Below, piece by piece: positions 25,441 through 32,023 of a DNA stretch of 64,000 nucleotides. Every line of letters begins with the position of its first letter. Position 1 is the first letter of the stretch. Made by a program: the position numbers and the translations under genes. Origin of the DNA: G963668185 sp963668185 (GTDB taxonomy: Bacteria; Chloroflexota; Dehalococcoidia; Lucifugimonadales; G963668185); contig OY764162.1 in the NCBI GenBank assembly GCA_963668185.1, positions 1 to 64,000 of the forward strand, written 5' to 3'. Under the pieces are notes generated by a model. It was not told where the DNA came from and made no database searches. It saw nothing but the letters and a program-made list of their open reading frames with translations.

Positions 25441-25742
25441 ACCTCAGTTTGCCCCTGCTGCCTTTAACTACGCAAGCGATTGGGGCGTCGGATGAGTCCG
25501 TAGTTGCCCATAGCCTTCTCCCTAGTCCTTGAACGAACGTGCATCGAGACTCTGATGCTTTCAGGCTGGCATTGCACCGGTCCGGTATAGCAGTTACTAT
25601 CTCGCTCGCTAACCACTTGCTTCCCGCGTAAGCGGTGCTCCTTCGGGAGCTATTGGGGCGCGCTTTGCGCCCCCTAGTGACCGCTTTGCGCGGCATGGAA
25701 GCGTGGTTAGCACTCGCAACCTAATACACAAGGGGGCTTCTA
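25441..25742 (+). other. AT-richer intergenic region ahead of the collagen-repeat protease
   Basis: No protein gene is supported here. The right part (25608-25711) forms an extended folded structure described separately. AAGGGGG precedes the ATG at 25743. Confidence 0.6.
25608..25711 (+). ncRNA. candidate structured RNA, three-way junction
   Basis: Outer helix: GCTAACCAC (25608-25616) with GTGGTTAGC (25703-25711), nine pairs, then after a TT bulge GCTTCC (25619-25624) with GGAAGC (25697-25702). An inner helix follows: CGCG (25625-25628) with CGCG (25689-25692) and AAGCGG (25630-25635) with CCGCTT (25681-25686). It closes on two hairpins: GCTCC-TTCG-GGAGC (25637-25650), with the stable C(UUCG)G tetraloop, and GGGGCGC-GCTTT-GCGCCCC (25655-25673). 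It ends 31 bases before the protease gene, so it may be its leader or a separate RNA. The family was not recognised. Confidence 0.5.
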
Positions 25743-26726
25743 ATGCCTACCGTACATCGCAACCTGATTTTTCTGGTACTTCTCATTGCGGTCGTCTTAA
25801 TGAGTTGTGGGCCTACGGATACGGAAGTTCGCGATATGGTCCGTGCAGAGGTTGCCAAGATATCGGTTCCTGCTGGTGAGCAAGGCGAGACCGGCCCACA
25901 AGGTCCTCAGGGCTCGCCAGGGCCACAAGGTCCCCTTGGTGAAACAGGACCCCAAGGCGAAGCGGGCCCTCAGGGTGAGTCTGGCCCACAAGGGCCCCAA
26001 GGGCCGTCAGGACCTCAAGGACTTCAGGGTGAAACAGGGCTCCAAGGTGAGGCTGGGATCCAGGGTGAGCCTGGACCACAGGGTTCCACAGGCCCTCAAG
26101 GGTCACCCGGAGTCTCCGGCCCGCCAGGGCCAGCAGGCCCGGCGGGATCAGACGCCAGCTTGCCGGACATTAGCGAGATCATCACCAGTGTTCGGCCTAG
26201 CGTCGTTTGCATCGAAGTTCGGGATGCTGAATCATGGTACTTGTGCGCTACTGGCTTCTACATCGACGCTCGAGGTACTGTTCTGACTGCCGCGCATGTC
26301 GTTGAGGACGTTCTTGAAATCGTAGTCACCTCACATGATGGGCGGGCCGCTGACTACAAAGTTTCCGAGTGGTTGCGCCATCTAGACGCTGCGTTGCTGG
26401 TACCCAAGGTTAGCAACATACAGAGCGTTCCGGTTCGCATAGCTTCCGGCTATCGGCTCGGCGAATCGGCAACCGTGGTCGGCTATCCGTCGAACCTCTT
26501 GGAAGAGGACGTCTTCATGGCGACCAAGGGAATCATCGGTGGTTCCGCTACCTACGGTAGCCGGACAACAGGAATCGATTACATAATGCTCGACATCGTG
26601 AGCGCGGGCGGTGGAAGCGGAGGCCCCGTCCTGAACGATGCAGGTGAAGTTATCGCCTTTGTTGAGGCAGTGGGGTCGAAATTCCTATACGCTACGAACA
26701 TCACGGGCGAACCTCTAGGCAATTAG
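25743..26726 (+). CDS. lipoprotein with collagen-like repeats fused to a trypsin-like protease
   Basis: A 327-residue protein. A lipoprotein signal (LIFLVLLIAVVLMSC) has the lipobox Cys at residue 22. Residues 45-137 are 31 uninterrupted Gly-X-Y triplets, mostly GPQ, GEA and GET, which would form a collagen-like triple helix. The C-terminal domain (about 140-327) is a trypsin-like protease with His185 (TAAHVVED), Asp215 (RHLDAALLV) and Ser292 (SAGGGSGGPVL). It is expected to be a trimeric, lipid-anchored protease outside the membrane. Codon use and GC differ from most neighbours, which suggests transfer. Ribosome site AAGGGGG is present and a hairpin follows the stop. Confidence 0.9.
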   Translation: MPTVHRNLIFLVLLIAVVLMSCGPTDTEVRDMVRAEVAKISVPAGEQGETGPQGPQGSPGPQGPLGETGPQGEAGPQGESGPQGPQGPSGPQGLQGETGLQGEAGIQGEPGPQGSTGPQGSPGVSGPPGPAGPAGSDASLPDISEIITSVRPSVVCIEVRDAESWYLCATGFYIDARGTVLTAAHVVEDVLEIVVTSHDGRAADYKVSEWLRHLDAALLVPKVSNIQSVPVRIASGYRLGESATVVGYPSNLLEEDVFMATKGIIGGSATYGSRTTGIDYIMLDIVSAGGGSGGPVLNDAGEVIAFVEAVGSKFLYATNITGEPLGN

Positions 26727-26731
26727 CAGCA

Positions 26732-26757
26732 GGGGCCTCTTGTTCACAAGAGGCCCC
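26732..26757 (+). terminator. hairpin after the collagen-repeat protease gene
   Basis: GGGGCCTCTTG-TTCA-CAAGAGGCCCC: 11 perfect pairs with a 4-base loop, five bases after the stop codon. There is no T run, so termination would be Rho-assisted or the hairpin protects the 3' end. Confidence 0.65.
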
Positions 26758-26759
26758 AC

Positions 26760-27212
26760 GACCATAATCCCGACTCCAGCAGCCACCCCTTGCAAAGGTC
26801 TTGCGCTTCCCGCACTTGAGCCGTTGCGATCAGCGAACGCTCGTGCTATTATTGCCGCATGAACGCCGCAGACCATGGCAATTTGGCGCGAAACGTAGGG
26901 GCCCTCGTGGGTGCCCCGGCTCCCCCGGCCGTGTCACATTTGGTATCGAAACCGTCTCATTCAGGTTGCAAAATGGTCGCAAAACCGCTCAAAACGTCGC
27001 GCGGCCCAGCTACGAAGAGTGGCGGAATGTTACGGAATGCGACACATTTTCAAAAAATCGGCGGTCTGGATCCCGCGAAGCGGCCTTCGTCGGCCCGCCC
27101 GGCGCTACGCCTTGCCCAGCCGCCGTTTCGATTGACGATGCCACACGACTATGACTAGAATCGTGTTGAAGCTGGGTATGCATAACTCAGCCGCCGTTCC
27201 ACAGGAGTTGAC
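26760..27212 (+). other. non-coding region with phased repeat element A
   Basis: An open frame from ATG 26859 (99 codons) exists, but it is unlike any protein I know and its repeats are not in multiples of three, so I do not call a gene. The region contains phased element A (26833-27043). CAGGAG ahead of 27213 serves the Fe-S carrier gene. Confidence 0.6.
26833..27043 (+). repeat. phased short-unit element A (GTCGC-type)
   Basis: The left end GCGAACgcTCGTGCTAttAT leading to CGCATGAAC resembles the left end of element B (26 of 32 bases equal). Seven degenerate GTNNC-type units start at 26933, 26943, 26954, 26965, 26976, 26987 and 26996, that is 9-11 bp apart. After 33 bp two inverted units start at 27029 (GTTAC) and 27039 (GCGAC), 10 bp apart. 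Element B (57552-57804) has the same order, number and spacing with GTCTC and GAGAC. Confidence 0.6.
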
Positions 27213-27581
27213 ATGACCTCCAGGGTCCGACCAAAAAGGCCCATCCCGAACACCGCAGTCCAACTGACCGAGAGCGCCGTCGAGCACGTCAGGGAGTTCG
27301 CGGACGTCGAGGGCAAGCCCGACGCCAACCTCCGCGTCGCCGTCAAGGGCGGCGGCTGCTCGGGCCTCACCTACGTCCTCGAACTCGTCGAAGAGGAAGC
27401 CAGGGAAGACGAGAAGGTCGTCGAGGAGCACGGCCTGAAGGTCTTCATCCCCAAGCGCTCCTTCGTGTTCCTGGCGGGGACCACGCTGGAGTACTCCGGC
27501 GGCCTGAACGGCAAGGGCTTCGTGTTCCACAACCCCAACGCCCGGACCACCTGCGGCTGCGGGACCTCCTTCAGCGTCTAG
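27213..27581 (+). CDS. A-type iron-sulfur carrier (IscA/ErpA family)
   Basis: A 122-residue carrier that passes Fe-S clusters to target proteins. The three conserved Cys are present in GGGCSGLTY and TTCGCGTSFSV. The N-terminus is about 15 residues longer than E. coli ErpA. CAGGAG precedes the ATG. It is followed 11 bases later by ygfZ, whose product also serves Fe-S maturation, so the two likely form one unit. Confidence 0.94.
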   Translation: MTSRVRPKRPIPNTAVQLTESAVEHVREFADVEGKPDANLRVAVKGGGCSGLTYVLELVEEEAREDEKVVEEHGLKVFIPKRSFVFLAGTTLEYSGGLNGKGFVFHNPNARTTCGCGTSFSV

Positions 27582-27592
27582 CCGGCAATCGC

Positions 27593-28639
27593 ATGGCTAA
27601 CCCCGCCGCCGCTCCGGCCGCAGACGCGCCGCATCTCGAAGGACTCCCACGCCGGTACACGAGCGTCCGCGAAGAGTTCGACGCCTTGCTGCGCGGGGTC
27701 GGCCTCGTAGATCGCTCCCCGATGGGTCGGCTGCGCTTCGACGGCGCAGACGCGCAGGATTTGCTCGACCGCCTCAGCACCAACGACCTCTCGGCCATGA
27801 CCCCAGGCGACGCCGTCCATACCGTGCTGACCTCGAACAAGGGCCGCATCATCGACCTGCTGCTCGTTCTCAAGCACGAAGACCACTTGGCCGTGGTCAC
27901 CGGCCCCAGGCGCGTTGAGCCGGTGACCGAACACGTGGACTTCTTCAACTTCGGCGAAGACGTGGAGATTACCGACCGGTCCGAAGACACCGCGATGCTC
28001 GGCCTGTCCGGCCCCGGAACGCGCGAACTGCTCGCCGCCGCCGTCGGCCCGGACGTATGGCCCGGCGAGCCCGGCTCGTTCGCCGAAGCGAGCATCGCCG
28101 GGACTAGGGCGCTGCTCATCCGCACCGACTTCCTCCGACAACCCGGCGTCGATCTCATGGTGAACGCCGTCCATCAGGACACGCTCCGGCAGCGCCTGCT
28201 CGATGCCGGCGCGACCGCCGTCGGCGCGGAAGCGCTGGAGGCCGCCCGGATACTCAGCGGCGTCCCCGCCTCAGGCTCGGAGCTGTCCGAGGACCGCAAC
28301 CCTCACGAAGCCGGTCTCGCCGACTACCTGAGCTTCACGAAGGGCTGCTACGTCGGCCAGGAGGTTGTCGTGCGCCTGCACACGTACGACAAGGTGCAGC
28401 GCTACCTGTCCACGCTTGCGTGGGAGCCGGCGGACGCCGTGGGCGCGGGCGTCTCGCTTTTCGCGGACGGCAAGCGTGTGGGCGAGGTCACTTCGGCTGC
28501 CGTCGATGTCGGAAGCGGGGCTGGCATAGGCCTCGGCTACGTCCGCAAGGCCCACGCAGACCCCGGCGCGCTCCTCGCGGCAGGATCGCCGGAAGGCACG
28601 GCGCAAGTCCGCGTCACGGAGCCGCCCGTCACGCGGTAA
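27593..28639 (+). CDS. ygfZ: folate-binding Fe-S cluster maturation protein YgfZ
   Basis: A 348-residue member of the GcvT-fold YgfZ/IBA57 group. The diagnostic motif KGCYVGQEVVVR (about residues 243-254) with its conserved Cys is intact, which separates it from GcvT. YgfZ acts with tetrahydrofolate in repair or assembly of a subset of Fe-S proteins. Its location 11 bases after an A-type carrier supports this. The 3' end overlaps the convergent fabL gene by 11 bases. Confidence 0.94.
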   Translation: MANPAAAPAADAPHLEGLPRRYTSVREEFDALLRGVGLVDRSPMGRLRFDGADAQDLLDRLSTNDLSAMTPGDAVHTVLTSNKGRIIDLLLVLKHEDHLAVVTGPRRVEPVTEHVDFFNFGEDVEITDRSEDTAMLGLSGPGTRELLAAAVGPDVWPGEPGSFAEASIAGTRALLIRTDFLRQPGVDLMVNAVHQDTLRQRLLDAGATAVGAEALEAARILSGVPASGSELSEDRNPHEAGLADYLSFTKGCYVGQEVVVRLHTYDKVQRYLSTLAWEPADAVGAGVSLFADGKRVGEVTSAAVDVGSGAGIGLGYVRKAHADPGALLAAGSPEGTAQVRVTEPPVTR

Positions 28640-29378
28640 GCGTCGCCCCGCCGTCCACCACGATCACCTGGCCCCGTATCATCCGCGCGTCTTCGCCGCA
28701 CAGGAAGCACACGACCCGCGCGATGTCGTCCAACTCCAGCGGCCGGCCGGCCGGCGTCTCGCTCGTGGCCTGCGCGACCATGTCGCTACTCCCAGGGAAG
28801 TGCTCCAGCGCGCCCGTCAGCACCAGTCCGGGCGAGACCGCGTTCACGCTGATGTCCTGCTCCGCAAGCTCCACCGCCAGGTACCGGGTCAGCGACTCCA
28901 GCGCCGCCTTCGACGTACCGACCAGGAAGTAGTCCGGAAGCACGCGCTGCGAGCCCATGCTGCTGATGTTCACTATGCTGCCGCCCGACGGCATCAGCTT
29001 CGCGGCCTCTACGGAGCACAGCCAGGCCGCCCTTGCGTTGACGTTGAGCGTCCAGTCCCAGTGTTTCTCGGTTAGCTGATCGGCCGGCAGGTTTACGCCG
29101 GTCGCGGCGTTGTTTATCAGCATATCCAGCCCGCCGAACGCCTCGCCGATCTCCGAGAACATGCCCCGGATTCGATCAGGCTCCCCCAGGTGCGCCCTGA
29201 CGCGCAGGCACCGAACGCCGTGCGCCTCGATCTGCTTCTGGGTCTCCGCCGCCTCGTCGTGCCGTCGCAGGTAGTTGAACGCCACGTTGGCACCCCGGCT
29301 GGCCAACTCAAGGGCGATGGCCTTGCCTATGCCGCGAGCGCCGCCCGTCACGAGCGCGGACTTGCCCTGGAAGGTCAT
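28629..29378 (-). CDS. fabL: enoyl-[acyl-carrier-protein] reductase III (FabL type)
   Basis: Reduces the enoyl-ACP double bond in fatty acid elongation, NADPH-dependent in known FabL. The 249 residues form an SDR fold with TGGARGIGKAIA at the N-terminus. The catalytic pair is Tyr150-x6-Lys157 (YFLVGTSK), the spacing of enoyl reductases rather than the Tyr-x3-Lys of ketoreductases. TEKHWDWTLNVNA, LESLTRYLAVEL, ALEHFPGSSD and ARMIRGQVIVVDGG closely follow Bacillus FabL. Last gene of the minus-strand fatty acid operon, 10 bases after fabG. No FabI or FabK is seen in the window. Confidence 0.88.
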   Translation of the reverse strand: MTFQGKSALVTGGARGIGKAIALELASRGANVAFNYLRRHDEAAETQKQIEAHGVRCLRVRAHLGEPDRIRGMFSEIGEAFGGLDMLINNAATGVNLPADQLTEKHWDWTLNVNARAAWLCSVEAAKLMPSGGSIVNISSMGSQRVLPDYFLVGTSKAALESLTRYLAVELAEQDISVNAVSPGLVLTGALEHFPGSSDMVAQATSETPAGRPLELDDIARVVCFLCGEDARMIRGQVIVVDGGATLTA

Positions 29379-29388
29379 GGCGCGCGCC

Positions 29389-30141
29389 CTAGACGGCCAG
29401 TCCCCCGTCCACGCTTATTACCTGGCCCGTGATGTAGCCCGCGTAGTCGGCGGCGAGGAAGGCGACCATTCTCGCCACCTCGTCGGGCATCCCGAATCTT
29501 CCCATGGGAATCCGGCCCAGCACCTCGTCCTTGACCTTCTGGGGAAGAACGTCCACGGTGTCGGTGCTGACATAGCCCGGCGTCACCACGTTCACCGTTA
29601 TGCCCCGCGTCGCGACCTCTTTGGCGAGCGACTTCGTCATGCCGATCATTCCCGCCTTGGACGCGGAGTAGTTGACCTGGCCCGCGTTGCCCCTGATCCC
29701 CACAACTGAGCCAACGTTGATGATCCGGCCCCACCTCAGCCGCAGCATCTGGCGAAGCAGCTCCCGAGTGCAGTAGTAGGCGCCGTCAAGGTTGACGCGC
29801 AACACGTTCTGCCACTGGTCGTCCGTCATCCTGATCATCAGCCCGTCGTCGATGATGCCGGCGTTGTTGACGAGTATGTCCACCGCGCCCCACCGCTCCA
29901 GCACCGCCTCCACCATGCCATTGACCTCATCCCGGTTCCCAACGTCTGCCTTCACGGTGAAGGCCTCGACGCCCATGTCCTGGATCTCTTGAGCCACGGA
30001 CGCCGCCTCGTCGGGGGACGAGTTGTAGTTGACCGCTACCTTGACGCCCAACTCGGCCAGTCTCAGCGCGGACGCCCGGCCGATGCCCTTCGACGCCCCC
30101 GTCACGAGGGCGTGCTTGCCTTCTATTCCCGCTCCGCTCAA
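29389..30141 (-). CDS. fabG: 3-oxoacyl-[acyl-carrier-protein] reductase
   Basis: NADPH-dependent ketoreductase of fatty acid synthesis. The 250 residues show TGASKGIGRASA, NNAGI, Ser in NVGSVVG, Tyr-x3-Lys in VNYSASKAGMIGMTKSLAKE and the end ITGQVISVDGG. The start is TTG at 30141, supported by GGGAGAG six bases before; no ATG or GTG is available upstream of the conserved strand. It lies 19 bases after plsX. Confidence 0.94.
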   Translation of the reverse strand: MSGAGIEGKHALVTGASKGIGRASALRLAELGVKVAVNYNSSPDEAASVAQEIQDMGVEAFTVKADVGNRDEVNGMVEAVLERWGAVDILVNNAGIIDDGLMIRMTDDQWQNVLRVNLDGAYYCTRELLRQMLRLRWGRIINVGSVVGIRGNAGQVNYSASKAGMIGMTKSLAKEVATRGITVNVVTPGYVSTDTVDVLPQKVKDEVLGRIPMGRFGMPDEVARMVAFLAADYAGYITGQVISVDGGLAV

Positions 30142-30160
30142 GTAAGCTCTCCCGCCAACG

Positions 30161-31186
30161 CTACTGCTCCGATTCGCCGCGCCCGCGTAGGCGCGCCAAC
30201 TCGTCGTTCATTTCGGATACGAACCCGGTTTCCGCCAGCAGCCTCGCCGTGCTGATCGCCTTCGCCACGGCGTCCGCCCGCGCTCGCCCGTGCCCAACGA
30301 CGCTGATGCCGTTCACCCCGAACAGCGGCCCGCCTCCGTAGGTCTCGACAACGTTGGAAAGCTCGTACAGCCGGCGGTCCAGGCCCGGGAGTCCGTTCCC
30401 GTCAGCCGACGCCCGGCTTTCCTCGCGGACCAGGTCGGCAAATCTACGGCCCAGCCCCTCCGTGAGCTTCATCACCAGATTGCCGACGAATCCATCGCAG
30501 ACCACGACGTTCGCCGCGCCCGAGGTCAGGTCGCCGGGTTCGATGTTCCCGATGAAGTTCAGCCCGCTCTTCTCCAGGTGCGGCGAAGTCTCCCGCACCT
30601 GCCTGTTGCCTTTGCCGGGCTCGACGCCAACGCTCAGCAGCGCGACCTTAGGGCTTCCGATTCCCCAGACCTTTCTGGCGAACACGTCACCGATCACCGC
30701 GAAGCTCACGAGTTGGGAGGGCCGGCAGTCCAGGTTGGACCCAAGGTCGATTACCAGGGTGTTGGGCGCGAACCCGAAGATAGGGCCGCCCAGCGCCGGG
30801 CGGTCGAGCCCTTCGACCACTCCCAGCACCACGGCTGCCGAAGCCATCGCCGCGCCCGTCGATCCCATCGTAACGCAGGCGTCGGCCAGCCCTCTCTTAA
30901 TCATGCCCGTCGCCACGACGATTGACGCCTTCGGCTTCTGACGCAGAGCCAGGGCGGGCGCCTCTCCCTCCACGATGACGCCCTCGGACGGCACGATCGA
31001 TATCGGCAGCCCGTCACAGTCGTGCTTGCCGACCTCCCTCTCCAGCGCAGCCGGGTCCCCCACGAGCGCGAGTTGCAGGCCGCCGGACCGTACGGCGCTC
31101 AGTGCGCCGCGCACCACCTCATGCGGGGCGTAGTCTCCCCCCATGGCGTCAACCGCGATTGTGATCGGCTGCCCGTTCTGGCTCAC
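30161..31186 (-). CDS. plsX: phosphate acyltransferase PlsX
   Basis: Converts acyl-ACP to acyl-phosphate for phospholipid synthesis. The 341 residues start near TIAVDAMGGDYAPHEVVRGAL, and contain TMGSTGAAMASAAVVLG, LIDLGSNLDCRPSQLVSFA, LLSVGVEPGKGN, VVCDGFVGNLVMKLTEG and GGGPLFGVNGISVVGHGRA. The start is taken as GTG at 31186, which follows AGGGA at a suitable distance; the open frame extends 20 codons further into the dehydratase gene. Position between dehydratase and fabG genes fits a fatty acid operon. Confidence 0.95.
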   Translation of the reverse strand: MSQNGQPITIAVDAMGGDYAPHEVVRGALSAVRSGGLQLALVGDPAALEREVGKHDCDGLPISIVPSEGVIVEGEAPALALRQKPKASIVVATGMIKRGLADACVTMGSTGAAMASAAVVLGVVEGLDRPALGGPIFGFAPNTLVIDLGSNLDCRPSQLVSFAVIGDVFARKVWGIGSPKVALLSVGVEPGKGNRQVRETSPHLEKSGLNFIGNIEPGDLTSGAANVVVCDGFVGNLVMKLTEGLGRRFADLVREESRASADGNGLPGLDRRLYELSNVVETYGGGPLFGVNGISVVGHGRARADAVAKAISTARLLAETGFVSEMNDELARLRGRGESEQ

Positions 31187-31211
31187 GTAAGTTCCCTGTT
31201 GGAGTGGCGCA

Positions 31212-31625
31212 TCAGCAGGCGAGCGTGACGCCGGCCTCGCCCGCAATCGCGGGTTGGCCGTCCGGTTTGCGTACCTCGACCGCGCAGGTCACTATACTAT
31301 CGTTGCCGTCCTCGCGCACCGACTTGACCCGGCCCGTAGCTTCCACGACTTCCCCGGGAAGCACGGGAGATCGGAACCTCAGCTTGAGCCTTCCGCTGTT
31401 GGCCCAGGACTCATGGAAAGCCGCGGTCATCATTTCGGAAATGGCGGCGGCGATCATCATGCCGTGAGCTATGGTGCTGCCGAACTGCGATCTCGCCGCG
31501 AACTCGTGGTCAACGTGAATCGGGTTGAAGTCGCCGGAGGCGGAAGCGTACCGCTCGATGCGCTCCTGCGTAATCAGACGCCTCACGGCCGGCAACTCCT
31601 GCCCGACCTCAGGGGAGTTCGCCAC
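31212..31625 (-). CDS. MaoC-type (3R)-hydroxyacyl dehydratase, HadB-like catalytic subunit
   Basis: A 137-residue hot-dog protein. The hydratase motif YASASGDFNPIHVDHEFA gives the catalytic Asp and His, followed by GSTIAHGMMIAAAISEMM. The start is GTG overlapping the stop of the previous gene by one base (TAGTG), so the two subunits are translationally coupled. By analogy with mycobacterial HadA-HadB it should pair with the preceding gene product and dehydrate 3-hydroxyacyl-ACP. No fabZ is seen in the window. Confidence 0.85.
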   Translation of the reverse strand: MANSPEVGQELPAVRRLITQERIERYASASGDFNPIHVDHEFAARSQFGSTIAHGMMIAAAISEMMTAAFHESWANSGRLKLRFRSPVLPGEVVEATGRVKSVREDGNDSIVTCAVEVRKPDGQPAIAGEAGVTLAC

Positions 31626-32023
31626 TACGCGGACTCCGGCGTCATGATCGTGCTCTTGCCCGTCAGCACGGTACGCGCCTCCGAATCGCGCGTCTCCATC
31701 TCGACAACCAGGAACCGCCACTCGCCCCGTACCGAGTTCTGCGCCAGGACCGCGTTGCACGTCAACTCCTCGCCCATCCCCACTTCGGCAAAGAACTGCA
31801 ACTCCTGGCCCGCGTGGACCGTGCCGCCCGGAATCTGCAGATCGTCGATTACGCCCCTCAAGCTCATGGCAGCGAGGCACATCGGCGGCGCATTCGCGGC
31901 CCCCTCCTCCGGAGCGGCGTCGCTTACGGCGGACACGTACTCGCGCACGGTCTCGCCGTCGAGTTTGAAGGCGCGGCTGGAGATCGTTTGACCGGAGGAG
32001 AGCTTGGAGTAGTCGAGAGTCAT
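31625..32023 (-). CDS. MaoC N-terminal-like hot-dog protein, HadA-like subunit
   Basis: A 132-residue protein: MTLDYSKLSSGQTISSRAFKLDGETVREYVSAVSD at the start, then APPMCLAAMSLRGVI, GTVHAGQELQFFAEVGMGEELTC. It has the fold of the substrate-binding FAS1-dehydratase/HadA half but no Asp-x4-His catalytic motif, as expected for the non-catalytic partner. Its ATG overlaps the stop of the antiporter gene by four bases, so the fatty acid genes appear to be read from the antiporter promoter. Confidence 0.8.
   Translation of the reverse strand: MTLDYSKLSSGQTISSRAFKLDGETVREYVSAVSDAAPEEGAANAPPMCLAAMSLRGVIDDLQIPGGTVHAGQELQFFAEVGMGEELTCNAVLAQNSVRGEWRFLVVEMETRDSEARTVLTGKSTIMTPESA

Noticed and set aside
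25608..25711. Integron attC site
   Set aside because: The ends GCTAAC and GTTAGC are suggestive, but the required RYYYAAC and GTTRRRY cores do not fit, there is no second site after the protease gene and no integrase.
26859..27158. 99-codon protein gene
   Set aside because: No ribosome site; composition is odd; the frame crosses a repeat with an 11-bp period that cannot keep a reading frame.
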